Shown piece after piece: positions 9,170-16,818 of a stretch of DNA of 64,000 bases (positions are counted from its first letter, which is position 1; every line of letters begins with the position of its first letter). The stretch lies in the NCBI RefSeq assembly GCF_023534745.1, contig NZ_JAMHJQ010000009.1, positions 124,001 to 188,000 of the forward strand, read 5' to 3'. Below the pieces are notes generated by a model. It ran no database searches. It saw nothing but the letters and a program-made list of their open reading frames with translations, and was not told the origin of the DNA. The position numbers and the translations under genes are program-made. This stretch comes from Streptomyces sp. 35G-GA-8 (GTDB lineage Bacteria; Actinomycetota; Actinomycetes; Streptomycetales; Streptomycetaceae).

Positions 9170-10522
9170 TCAGCCGACGAGAGCGTCGGGCTTGCCCTTG
9201 CTGCGCGGCCGTTCGTCCACCATCTTGCCCCACACGATCAGCCGATAGGTACTGGTGAATTCCGGCGTGCACGTCGTCAGCGTGATGTAGCGACCGGGCT
9301 CCGTGAACCCCGAACCCGGCGGCACCGGACCGATCACGCTCACATTCGACGGCGACGTCTGCGGCAGGATGCTGGCCATGTCGTACGTGTAGTACGCGTC
9401 GCGCGTCTCGACGATGATCTCGTCGCCGGGCTTCAACTGGTTGATGTAGCGGAAGGGTTCGCCATGGGTGTTGCGGTGGCCCGCCACCGCGAAGTTGCCC
9501 TGCTTGTCCGAGGGCATCGCCGTCTTGAGGCGGCCCTCCGCGTAATGGCCGACCATTCCACGGTCGAGGACCTGCGACTTGTTGATGCCCTCGGCGATCG
9601 GCACGACGACGTCCAGCTTCGGGATATGCATGATGGCGAAGCCCTGCCCCGGCTCGAAGGCGCCAGGCTGCCGGTCCTTCGTCCAGCTGTCCTGGATCTT
9701 GTTCGTCTCGTTGCCCGCGTACTGGTCGGCCCGCACATTCGTCCACCAGAGCTGGTACGTGACGAACAGCAGCATCAGGACGCCGAAGGTGATGAACAGC
9801 TCGCCGACCGCCCGGCTGGCGATGACGGCGGGGCTCTCCTTGAGGGCACGCGCCGCACGCCGTGCTTCGACCCGGGAGAGCGGTCTGGCGGGCGCCTGCT
9901 CCTCGGAGCCCTGCCCGGCGTCGGCCCCGGAGGCCCCGGCGGGCTCGGCGCGTCTACGGCCCCGCCCACCGCCCTTGGCGGCCCTGCGCCGCTCGGCCCG
10001 GCCCCCCGTCACGGGCTCCGGCTCGACCGCCCGGCGCGTGTCCGCCGTCCGGAGTCCGACCGTCTGATCATCCAACCTGGGCTCGGGTACAGGTACGGGT
10101 ACGGGGGCGGGCTCGGATACCGGTATCCGGGCCGTGTCCGCCATCGGCGCCGTACCATCCGCGTAGTACGAGGGAGTACCGGACTCCGGCCCCCGGGGGG
10201 CCTCCGTCGCGTACTGGCGGTAGTAGTCACCGGACCACTCGGGCCCGGGGGCCGTGGCTTCCGGGACGGGCTCCGGCTGCCGGGGGCCCCGGTGCCGCCC
10301 CTGCTTCCGTACCGGCTGCTGTCCTTGCTCGCCGCTCTGGCCCTGGCCCCGCCCCTGTGCTTCTCCCGGACGCCCCGGTTGCCCCGGTTGCCCCGGCAGC
10401 GGATCCTTCAGCGGGTCCGCCAGCCCGTCCACGGCCGCCTCGAACGCTCCGGAGACCTCGTACCCTCCCTGCTCGTACGAGGCTCCGTAACCCGCTTCGT
10501 GTTCGGGGCGGAGTGCCGTCAC
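9170..10522 (-). CDS. Class E sortase with long disordered N-terminus
   Basis: 450 residues from the GTG at 10522, chosen because it overlaps the pabA stop as GTGA. A frame opening at 10588 would run inside pabA. The first 225 or so residues are low-complexity (Pro, Gln, Gly, Glu, Arg), cytoplasmic by topology. A membrane span (ELFITFGVLMLLFVTYQLWW) and the sortase domain follow. The triad is His in FAVAGHRNTHG, Cys in TLTTCTPEF and Arg in STYRLIVWG. The family substrate is LAXTG. The two sortases share the core but differ strongly at the N-terminus, suggesting different partners or localisation. Confidence 0.93.
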   Translation of the reverse strand: MTALRPEHEAGYGASYEQGGYEVSGAFEAAVDGLADPLKDPLPGQPGQPGRPGEAQGRGQGQSGEQGQQPVRKQGRHRGPRQPEPVPEATAPGPEWSGDYYRQYATEAPRGPESGTPSYYADGTAPMADTARIPVSEPAPVPVPVPEPRLDDQTVGLRTADTRRAVEPEPVTGGRAERRRAAKGGGRGRRRAEPAGASGADAGQGSEEQAPARPLSRVEARRAARALKESPAVIASRAVGELFITFGVLMLLFVTYQLWWTNVRADQYAGNETNKIQDSWTKDRQPGAFEPGQGFAIMHIPKLDVVVPIAEGINKSQVLDRGMVGHYAEGRLKTAMPSDKQGNFAVAGHRNTHGEPFRYINQLKPGDEIIVETRDAYYTYDMASILPQTSPSNVSVIGPVPPGSGFTEPGRYITLTTCTPEFTSTYRLIVWGKMVDERPRSKGKPDALVG

Positions 10523-11157
10523 GCGAGCGCCTTGCCCACCACCGGCGCCAGCCCCGTCGACCGGCCCACCGCGCCCGGATCGCCGCACTGCGCCAGCCAG
10601 TTGGCCAGCATCAGATGCCCGTGTTCGGTCAGGACCGACTCCGGGTGGAACTGCACACCCTCGACGGCCAGTTCACGGTGGCGTACGCCCATGATGATGC
10701 CGTCCGCGGTGCGCGCGGTGACCTCCAGCTCGGCCGGCAGCGTGGCGGGCTCCGCCGCGAGCGAGTGATACCGGGTCGCGGTGAACGGCGAAGGCAGCCC
10801 GGCGAAGACGCCCTTGCCCTCGTGCGTGACGAGCGACGTCTTGCCGTGCAGCAGCTCGGGCGCGCGGCCGACGACACCGCCGTACGCGACCGCCATCGAC
10901 TGCATGCCGAGGCACACCCCGAAGACGGGCACCGCGGTCTCGGCGCAGTGACGCACCATCTCGACGCAGACACCGGCCTGTTCGGGTGTGCCGGGCCCGG
11001 GGGAGAGCAGAACGCCGTCGAAGCCGTCCTGGGCGTGAGCGGTCGTCACCTCGTCGTTGCGCAGCACCTCGCACTCGGCGCCGAGTTGATAGAGGTACTG
11101 GACGAGGTTGAAGACGAAGCTGTCGTAGTTGTCGACCACGAGAATGCGCGCGCTCAT
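10519..11157 (-). CDS. pabA: Glutamine amidotransferase, anthranilate/aminodeoxychorismate synthase component II
   Basis: 212 residues, class I glutamine amidotransferase of the TrpG/PabA family. It starts ILVVDNYDSFVFNLVQYL, has the nucleophilic Cys in GVCLGMQSM and the His-Glu pair in GVQFHPES. It releases ammonia from glutamine for a chorismate-using partner in folate or tryptophan synthesis. No component I gene is present in the window. It is coupled by ATGA to the upstream membrane protein and by GTGA to the downstream sortase, an odd metabolic gene inside a sortase operon. PabA and TrpG cannot be told apart here. Confidence 0.9.
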   Translation of the reverse strand: MSARILVVDNYDSFVFNLVQYLYQLGAECEVLRNDEVTTAHAQDGFDGVLLSPGPGTPEQAGVCVEMVRHCAETAVPVFGVCLGMQSMAVAYGGVVGRAPELLHGKTSLVTHEGKGVFAGLPSPFTATRYHSLAAEPATLPAELEVTARTADGIIMGVRHRELAVEGVQFHPESVLTEHGHLMLANWLAQCGDPGAVGRSTGLAPVVGKALA

Positions 11158-11333
11158 CCGGCCGCCCCCGATCCCTCACCGTCGACCGTCACATCATTGA
11201 ACGGAAGCAGCGGCTCCGCCCACGGGAAGACGTACTGGAACAGCACATAGACGACGGCGAGCGCCAACAGGAGCGAGATCGCCGCCCGCAGCCACACGTT
11301 GCCCGGCAGATGCCGCCAGATCCAGCCGTACAT
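11154..11333 (-). CDS. Small single-pass membrane protein, 59 residues
   Basis: Start ATG at 11333 with an AAGGGA-type RBS just upstream; stop TGA overlaps the pabA start (ATGA). The N-terminus MYGWIWRHLPGNVWLRAA precedes a hydrophobic span of about 20 residues (ISLLLALAVVYVLFQYVF) and a short acidic extracellular tail. High third-position GC supports coding. I do not know its function. First-gene position and coupling to pabA and a sortase suggest a conserved small partner of that operon. Confidence 0.8.
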   Translation of the reverse strand: MYGWIWRHLPGNVWLRAAISLLLALAVVYVLFQYVFPWAEPLLPFNDVTVDGEGSGAAG

Positions 11334-11529
11334 GCTGTCCCTTCCGTCCGGTACCGCGCCAGGCGGTACGGCACCAGACTAAAGGGCTCCACCGACACAT
11401 GGGCGGTTCATCGGTCAGCTGCACAGAGGTTCGGGCTTGCTCTTCGTCACAGGAGCCACCGAAGGCCGCTGCCCGCCCCTGGGGCGTGACCCGGGTCCTG
11501 TCCGGCCGATCTTCACGGGCCCGACCTAG

Positions 11530-11558
11530 GGCCTGTCCGGTGGATCGCCGGACAGGCC
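11530..11558. terminator. Hairpin downstream of the DUF881 gene
   Basis: Perfect 11-bp inverted repeat (11530-11540 with 11548-11558, 7-base loop), 3 bases past the end of the DUF881 gene. The same core CTGTCCGG recurs about 30 bases further on. Confidence 0.75.
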
Positions 11559-11561
11559 GAC

Positions 11562-12329
11562 CTAGTCGACCGGCTTCGCGTAGTGCAGATCCACCGTGCC
11601 CGTGTAGCCCGGCAGCGTCTCCTTGTCGCGCTCGTCGACCTTCCAGCCCAGGCCGTACGCCTTGACGTACAGCTGGTAGTTCTGGACCGCCGGGGAGTCG
11701 GCGAGCGCCTTGCGGAGCCTGCCCTGGTCACCAACAGCGGTGATCTTGTAGGGCGGTGAGTAGACGCGGCCCTGGAGGATCAGCGTATTCCCCACGCACC
11801 GCACGGCGCTGGTGGAGATCAGCCGCTGGTCCATGACGCGGATGCCCTCCGCGCCGCCCTTCCACAGGGCGTTGACGACGGCCTGCAGATCCTGCTGGTG
11901 GATGACGAGGTCATTGGGCTGCGGCTCGGGATAGCCGGGGTTGGCCGTGGCGTTCGGCGGCGCGTCGTCGAGCGTGACGGTGAGCGACCGGCCGGTGACC
12001 TTCTTGGTGCCCGCGCCCTCCTCCAGGGCGTTCAGCCTGGCCTCGTCGGCCGCGGTGGTGCCGTGGTCACGGCCGACGAGGGTGTCGATGTCCTGCCGTA
12101 CCGCCGCGTTGGCATCGCCCAGTTCGGCGTTCTTGCGGTCGCGTTCGTGGATCAGATCGGAGAGCTTGAGCAGCGAGGTGTCCGTACGGATGTTGGTGCC
12201 CTTGGCCGTGTTGAAGCTGGTCACGAAAATCAGCCCGGCGAGGGCGAAGACGGCAGCCGTCAGCAGCCGGACGGGCCGCCTGTTCGGTCGGCGGACCGGC
12301 CCTGGGGGAGAGTCGGCGGAATTGCTCAA
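11562..12329 (-). CDS. DUF881 family membrane-anchored protein
   Basis: 255 residues. One N-terminal membrane span (about 22-40) is followed by a predicted coiled-coil stretch (DLIHERDRKNAEL) and an extracytoplasmic alpha/beta domain typical of DUF881 (SVRCVGNTL-like core, here SAVRCVGNTLIL). DUF881 genes usually sit near crgA in Actinobacteria, as here, where the two are divergent. The function is unknown. The TTG start at 12329 is supported by an AAGGAG about 11 bases upstream. Confidence 0.85.
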   Translation of the reverse strand: MSNSADSPPGPVRRPNRRPVRLLTAAVFALAGLIFVTSFNTAKGTNIRTDTSLLKLSDLIHERDRKNAELGDANAAVRQDIDTLVGRDHGTTAADEARLNALEEGAGTKKVTGRSLTVTLDDAPPNATANPGYPEPQPNDLVIHQQDLQAVVNALWKGGAEGIRVMDQRLISTSAVRCVGNTLILQGRVYSPPYKITAVGDQGRLRKALADSPAVQNYQLYVKAYGLGWKVDERDKETLPGYTGTVDLHYAKPVD

Positions 12330-12471
12330 CGTACCCTTATCTCCTTAGGCGCCGCGGAAGCACTACGCTAACGGACGCCCGGGGGCGGCGGTGTTCCCCC
12401 TGCTCTCCGCCCCGGCAACACCGTTCAGTCCCCCTGCGCGGTCACGCAGCGCATCGACAGGAGAGTCCCTC

Positions 12472-12729
12472 GTGCCGAAGTCACGTATCCGCAAGAAGGC
12501 CGAGTTCACGCCGCCTCCGGCCGCGAAGCAGACGGTCAACCTCAAGCTGACCAACCGGAGCTGGGTGGCCCCGGTCATGTTGGCACTGTTCCTGATCGGC
12601 CTGGCCTGGATCGTCGTCTTCTATGTGACCGAGGGCGATCTTCCGCTGCAGAGCTTCGGGAACTGGAACATCGTGGTCGGGTTCGGCTTCATCGCCGCCG
12701 GCTTCGGTGTCTCGACCCAGTGGAAGTAG
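12472..12729 (+). CDS. crgA: Cell division protein CrgA
   Basis: 85 residues with two membrane spans ([18 protein letters not shown] and [17 protein letters not shown]) joined by a short loop, after a basic N-terminus [12 protein letters not shown]. Length and sequence fit the CrgA family. CrgA coordinates growth and septation in Streptomyces, affects FtsZ ring timing in aerial hyphae, and in mycobacteria bridges FtsZ and the PBP machinery. The GTG start at 12472 has a CAGGAGAG RBS. It is transcribed convergently with the rhomboid gene. Confidence 0.96.
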   Translation: MPKSRIRKKAEFTPPPAAKQTVNLKLTNRSWVAPVMLALFLIGLAWIVVFYVTEGDLPLQSFGNWNIVVGFGFIAAGFGVSTQWK

Positions 12730-12765
12730 CGGGTCCACCGCTCCGCCGTCAAGCTCTGCCCCCAC

Positions 12766-12966
12766 TTATCCACAGCGTTGTCCACAGCAGGGGAAAAGGT
12801 CAGACGATCTGTGGATAACTCCACGGGACGTTGACGCCGGTGTGACTGCATCCGCCATTCTGATGACGTGCCCGCCCCTTGTCGCTGCTGGTCAAACCCA
12901 CATCAGCGACAAGGGGCACGCACGTTCCCCACAGGATGCACAAGATCCGCCACACACTGTGGACAA
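12766..12966. promoter_or_regulatory. Group of four exact DnaA boxes outside oriC
   Basis: In the crgA-rhomboid intergenic region four 9-mers match the strong Streptomyces DnaA box: TTATCCACA at 12766-12774, TTGTCCACA at 12778-12786, and in the opposite orientation at 12810-12818 (TGTGGATAA) and 12958-12966 (TGTGGACAA). The first three lie within 53 bases. The site is about 23 kb from oriC. High-affinity DnaA box clusters near oriC that titrate DnaA are known in S. coelicolor; equivalence is inferred. Confidence 0.8.
12874..12917. terminator. 14-bp inverted repeat between crgA and the rhomboid gene
   Basis: Perfect arms 12874-12887 and 12904-12917 with a 16-base loop. Placed between two convergent genes it may act as a bidirectional terminator. 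The relaxed loop and the surrounding DnaA boxes leave a protein-binding role possible. Confidence 0.55.
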
Positions 12967-13000
12967 CTGTGGAGTACAGGCCGTTCCCACAGGGTCACGC

Positions 13001-13912
13001 TCAGGTGAGTGAGGCCGTTCTCGCCGCGATGATCACAACCGTCGCCACCAGTACCAGCGCGCAGGTCCCGTACTGCACGAGAGCGCGCCGCTCGCGAGGC
13101 GCGTGCACCATCCCTATGGCGATCACCACGCCGGCCACCAGCCCGCCGACATGCGCCTCCCAGGCGATGTTGGACCAGGTGAAGGTGAAGACCAGGTTCA
13201 GCGCCAGCAGGACGAGGACCGGCCGCATGTCGTAGTTGAGCCGCCGCATCAGTACGACGGTCGCGCCGAGCAGCCCGAAGATCGCGCCGGACGCGCCCAG
13301 CGAGGGCTGGTTCGGTTCGGCGAGAAGATACGTGAGGGCGCTGCCGGCCAGTCCGGAGAGCAGATAGAGCGCCAGGAAGCGGACGCGGCCCAGCGCCGCC
13401 TCCAGCGGCCCGCCGAGCCACCACAGCCCGAGCATGTTGAAGGCGATGTGCCAGATCTCCTGGTGCAGGAACATGGCGGTGACGAGCCGGTACCACTCGC
13501 CGTCCGCGACGCCGACGGCCCGGTTGAGGTCAGGGCTGAACGCATAGCCGATGAGGTCGAGGTCCTCGACGAGCCGGTGCCGGTCGCCCACCGCGAGAAC
13601 GGCGACGAACAGCGCGACATTGATGCCCAGCAGGATCTTGGTGACCAGCCGGGGGTCGGCCGCGACCGTGCCGCCGGCGAGAGTGCGCGGCCGGTTCGCG
13701 CTCGCCCCGTGCCCCGTACCCGACCCCTGCCGGACGCATTCCGGGCACTGGAAGCCGACGGAGGCGCTGATCATGCACTCGGGGCAGATGGGGCGCTCGC
13801 AGCGCGTGCAGCGTATGCCCGTCTCCCGGTCCGGATGCCGGTAACAGCTGGGCAGGCCTTCGGTGACGGCAGGCTGATCCTGGCCTCCGTGGCCGCCTGG
13901 CGGGTGGTCCAT
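13001..13912 (-). CDS. Rhomboid-family intramembrane serine protease with N-terminal zinc finger
   Basis: 303 residues. Residues 20-62 hold a B-box-like Cys/His cluster (C23, H26, C35, C38, C43, C46, C56, C59) that should bind zinc in the cytoplasm. Six or seven hydrophobic helices follow with the rhomboid dyad Ser208 in GASGA and His254 in AHVGG, and a GLWWLGGPLE loop. Rhomboids cleave transmembrane substrates inside the membrane; the substrate here is unknown. ATG at 13912. The position between crgA and the cyclophilin is conserved in streptomycetes as far as I know. Confidence 0.93.
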   Translation of the reverse strand: MDHPPGGHGGQDQPAVTEGLPSCYRHPDRETGIRCTRCERPICPECMISASVGFQCPECVRQGSGTGHGASANRPRTLAGGTVAADPRLVTKILLGINVALFVAVLAVGDRHRLVEDLDLIGYAFSPDLNRAVGVADGEWYRLVTAMFLHQEIWHIAFNMLGLWWLGGPLEAALGRVRFLALYLLSGLAGSALTYLLAEPNQPSLGASGAIFGLLGATVVLMRRLNYDMRPVLVLLALNLVFTFTWSNIAWEAHVGGLVAGVVIAIGMVHAPRERRALVQYGTCALVLVATVVIIAARTASLT

Positions 13913-13964
13913 CGGTCCCCTCGGTCCTCGTGACGGCGGACGGTGCCCGGCACGCCACAGCGCA

Positions 13965-14034
13965 CCGCCCCGCCCGTCCGGTATGTAACCACTACGGACG
14001 GGCAGGGCGGGATGGTTCCCCGAACCGGGGAACC
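13965..14034. terminator. Two hairpins in tandem downstream of ppiA
   Basis: Arms 13965-13980 and 13995-14010 pair over 16 positions with one mismatch (14-base loop). Next to it 14014-14022 pairs perfectly with 14026-14034 (3-base loop). Both lie between the end of ppiA and the start of the rhomboid gene, so they probably end ppiA transcripts and separate the two genes. Confidence 0.7.
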
Positions 14035-14051
14035 GGACACTGTGCGAGTGG

Positions 14052-14579
14052 TCAGCGCGTCTCGATGACGACCGACTCGATCACGACGTCCTGCAGCGGA
14101 CGGTCGGTACGCGGGTTGGTCTGGGTACCGCCGATGGCGTCCACGACCTTCTTGCCGGCCTCGTTGGAGACCTCGCCGAAGATGGTGTGCTTCCGGTTCA
14201 GCCAGGACGTCGGCGCCAGGGTGATGAAGAACTGCGAGCCATTGGTCCCCGGGCCCGCGTTGGCCATCGCCAGCAGGTACGGCCTGTCGAAGCCGAGGTC
14301 CGGGTGGAACTCGTCCTCGAACTGGTAGCCGGGGCCACCGGTGCCGTTGCCCAGCGGGTCTCCGCCCTGGATCATGAAGCCGCTGATCACACGGTGGAAG
14401 ACGGTGCCGTCGTACAGCCTGTCCGTGGTCTTCTGCCCGGTCTCCGGGCTGACCCACTCCCGGTCGCCCTGCGCGAGCTCGACAAAGTTCTTGACCGTCT
14501 TCGGCGCGTGGTTCGGCAGAAGCCGGACCTCGATGTCGCCGTGGTTGGTCTTCAGGGTGGCGTAAAGCTGCTCGGCCAC
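14052..14579 (-). CDS. ppiA: Cyclophilin-type peptidyl-prolyl cis-trans isomerase
   Basis: 175 residues, single cyclophilin domain with the family core FHRVISGFMIQGGDP and GSQFFITLAP, plus TIFGEV. No signal peptide, so cytoplasmic. It catalyses proline isomerisation during folding. The GTG start at 14579 gives MAEQLYATLKTNHG, the usual Streptomyces N-terminus. The mycobacterial ppiA also lies near this origin-proximal cluster. Confidence 0.93.
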   Translation of the reverse strand: MAEQLYATLKTNHGDIEVRLLPNHAPKTVKNFVELAQGDREWVSPETGQKTTDRLYDGTVFHRVISGFMIQGGDPLGNGTGGPGYQFEDEFHPDLGFDRPYLLAMANAGPGTNGSQFFITLAPTSWLNRKHTIFGEVSNEAGKKVVDAIGGTQTNPRTDRPLQDVVIESVVIETR

Positions 14580-14999
14580 GATCTGCCTTCCGTAAGTCTT
14601 CTCTGACCCTCACGATCCTCGCACGGAAGGCGCGATCGCCGCCCGGCCGCTGCCCTCGAACGGGCTTTACGCCCGTCTTGGGGCGTTTTCGGGGCCGGAT
14701 GGAGGCGGCAAGACACGGGTGAGGCGCCGGTTCGGGGCAGCCGGAAGCGAAAGAAGGCGAGCAGTCGCGGAGACGGCGGTGTGGTCACGCCGGAACCCGC
14801 GCATGCTGGAAGGAGGCATGGCGTCGTGGCCCGTCAGCGCGTACGGAACGCACGCGGAGGGCCGTGATGTACGGACATCACCCACGTCGTCTTCCATGAC
14901 CCGGATGCCCGCAACGCATGCCGAGACCGAGCCCGGCAGGCATGATCTCGAAAAGGGTGGATAGGCGAAATACGGAACGCCACCGAGGAGGATGATCCT
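14580..14999. other. Non-coding gap between ppiA and the DUF5324 gene
   Basis: Divergent intergenic region of 420 bases. It contains a 6-bp hairpin at 14660-14676 upstream of ppiA and a strong RBS (GAGGAGGA, about 14985-14992) for the DUF5324 gene. Reading frames here lack RBS support and family resemblance, so I see no gene. Confidence 0.6.
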
Positions 15000-15731
15000 G
15001 TGACCCGCATGGACAGCGTGCGCGCCGCTACCGGTTCGGCGAAGGAGAGCGTGCAGCACGCCGCGGTAGTGGTGGCCCCTTACGCCGGTACGGCCAAGGA
15101 ACAGGCCGCTCTGGCCAAGGAACAGGCCGCGCTCTACGCCCGTGAGGCGCGTGTACGGCTCGCGCCGACAGTATCGAAGGCCGCTCAGCAGGCTCGTGTT
15201 CAGTACGGCGCCCATGTGGCGCCCCGGGTACCCCCAAAGGTCGATGAAGCCGCTCACCGCGCCGCGGTGCGCACTCGTCAGGCCGCCCGTCAGGCGGCGG
15301 ATTACACCCGTCAGGCGGCGGATTACACAGTGCCGCGCGTGAATCAGGCGGTGGCCACCGCACAGCCGGTGGCCGAGCAGGCAGCGGCACGTTCCGCGGC
15401 CGCCCTGGCCGCTCTGCGCGGACAGGTCACGACGAAAGAGATCCAGAAGCTGGTGAGGAAGCATGAACGGCGGGCCAGGGCCGGCCGGTTGGCCAAGGGC
15501 CTGGCGGTCCTCGGCGTGCTGGCAGGTGGGGCTTTCGCCGCCTGGAAGTGGTGGGACAAGCAGGCGAATCCGGACTGGCTCGTGGAGCCGCCGGCCGCTA
15601 CCGAGGTCTCGGAGCGTGGTCCGCTGACGTCCGTGGACGGCAGCCATGTGGTCGATCCGCTGGATCCGGAGGTCCAGGCGAAGCAGGCCGAGGCCGAGGC
15701 GTCGGAGAACGACCGGGACGACCGTCCCTGA
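15000..15731 (+). CDS. DUF5324 family protein
   Basis: 243 residues. An Ala/Gln/Lys/Arg-rich amphipathic helical region (1 to about 145) contains duplicated heptapeptides (AKEQAAL twice, RQAADYT twice). One membrane span follows at about 162-180 (LAKGLAVLGVLAGGAFAAWKWW), then an acidic C-terminus ending EASENDRDDRP. The pattern matches the Streptomyces DUF5324 family, whose function is unknown. The apolipoprotein-like repeats suggest membrane or surface association, which is inference. GTG at 15000. Confidence 0.85.
   Translation: MTRMDSVRAATGSAKESVQHAAVVVAPYAGTAKEQAALAKEQAALYAREARVRLAPTVSKAAQQARVQYGAHVAPRVPPKVDEAAHRAAVRTRQAARQAADYTRQAADYTVPRVNQAVATAQPVAEQAAARSAAALAALRGQVTTKEIQKLVRKHERRARAGRLAKGLAVLGVLAGGAFAAWKWWDKQANPDWLVEPPAATEVSERGPLTSVDGSHVVDPLDPEVQAKQAEAEASENDRDDRP
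15093..15134 (+). repeat. 21-bp direct duplication in the DUF5324 gene
   Basis: Two adjacent 21-base units (15093-15113, 15114-15134), nearly identical, encode the repeated heptapeptide AKEQAAL. Confidence 0.85.
15288..15329 (+). repeat. Second 21-bp direct duplication in the DUF5324 gene
   Basis: Units 15288-15308 and 15309-15329 differ only at the last base and encode RQAADYT twice. Near identity at DNA level suggests recent duplication. Confidence 0.85.
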
Positions 15732-15864
15732 TCACAGGGCCCGCGGAGACCACGGCCATGGAGAGCGCGGATCGGGCGTGGCACTCGTACGCGCCGCGCC
15801 TGTAGTCCGTGTCCCCTGTGCTCTTGTCGTCCGCACGCTTGGCGACCTCGTCCGTGTCGACCGA

Positions 15865-15939
15865 GCTCTCGCTGTCCGCGCTCTCGCTGTCCGCGTTCCT
15901 GCTGCTCGCGTTCTTGTTGTCCGCGTCGTCCTCGTCGCA
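15865..15939. repeat. Five-copy degenerate 15-bp tandem repeat
   Basis: Units start at 15865, 15880, 15895, 15910 and 15925. The first two are identical and the others drift. The tract lies between the convergent DUF5324 and secreted-protein genes. On the minus strand an open frame through it would read an acidic pentapeptide repeat (ADSES-like), but that frame runs antisense over the DUF5324 3' end and is not called. Confidence 0.75.
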
Positions 15940-16014
15940 CCACCGGCGTACGGGGTTCGGCGACGGGCGCACCTGAGGTGAAGGGCGCCGGGAGACCACG
16001 GGGTTCCCGACGCC

Positions 16015-16386
16015 TCACGCCGCGACGAGTGCCGCGTCGGCGGCGTACGCGTTCATGTGTGCCGCGCGGGCATCGGCCTCGCTCGGCGTGGTGTCCGGCA
16101 GATGACGGACCGAAGGTGACGAGCCGTGCGCCTCCGCGCGGATACGCTGCTTGATCGTGGGCGGCAGCGACCGGCCGCGTGGCAGCGACCTGGGTACGGT
16201 CGCCCTGGCCGGAGCGGCCTCGGTGACGTGGTCCGCGGCGGCGGGCGCCGGCGCGGGCTGCTCGGCCGGCTGCGGCACGGCGTTGCCGGCGGCCGCGGCC
16301 GGGGCGGTCAGCCCCAGGGAGGCGAGCACCGCGAAGAACGCGGTGATGAAGACAGTCCACAGTTTCTTGACCTTGAAGGCGGCCAT
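16015..16386 (-). CDS. Short secreted or membrane-anchored protein (DUF6344-like)
   Basis: 123 residues. The N-terminus MAAFKVKKLWTVFITAFFAV is a typical signal peptide with a possible cleavage site after APAAAAG near residue 34. The rest is Pro/Ala-rich and disordered, with a terminal alanine-rich helix (SEADARAAHMNAYAADAA). It resembles small streptomycete proteins grouped as DUF6344; I am not certain of that name. ATG at 16386 has a GCGAGGGG RBS. Function unknown. Confidence 0.7.
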   Translation of the reverse strand: MAAFKVKKLWTVFITAFFAVLASLGLTAPAAAAGNAVPQPAEQPAPAPAAADHVTEAAPARATVPRSLPRGRSLPPTIKQRIRAEAHGSSPSVRHLPDTTPSEADARAAHMNAYAADAALVAA

Positions 16387-16818
16387 GACCCCTCGCTTTC
16401 GGGTTGAGCGGTTTACATACCTTCCTCATGATGTGGACGCATCTTGAAAATCCACGGAGCTACGCCGCCGTCCGACAGTTCTTCGGATGAACACCACTCG
16501 TACGGTCCAACCGGCCCGGCGGATCCGCGGCCGAATCGCGCCCGAAGCCGTATCTGAAGCAGCGCTCCCTCCTCGCCCAGCGACGCGTACCTGCGCACGT
16601 CAGCGCCCCTCCGGCGCCTTCGCGCCGCCCCTCCGCGCCGGCCGAAGCACGACTTGCGCTCCGCCGCCACCCGGAACGATCGCCGCCGGGTGAGGCCCCA
16701 CCACCTGCTCGGCCGCGCGGCGTCACCCGCCTGCCGCTCAGAGCGCGCCGTATCGGCATAAACCGGAAAAGCTGATGCTCGGCCCGCCCCTCCTGGCAGA
16801 AGAGAAAGAGAGAACGCC
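16387..16818. other. Non-coding divergent gap
   Basis: 432 bases between the divergent secreted-protein gene and the hydrolase gene. It should hold promoters for both. It is GC-rich with low-complexity CCG runs. I see no convincing gene, RNA or operator. Confidence 0.55.

Noticed and set aside
14719-14964. Plus-strand 81-codon frame between ppiA and the DUF5324 gene
   Set aside because: No RBS, no hydrophobic or domain pattern, and it lies in the region expected to hold the promoter of the next gene.
15598-15999. Minus-strand 133-codon frame with acidic repeats
   Set aside because: It overlaps the DUF5324 3' end antisense, has no clear RBS, and only the tandem repeat gives it protein-like character.
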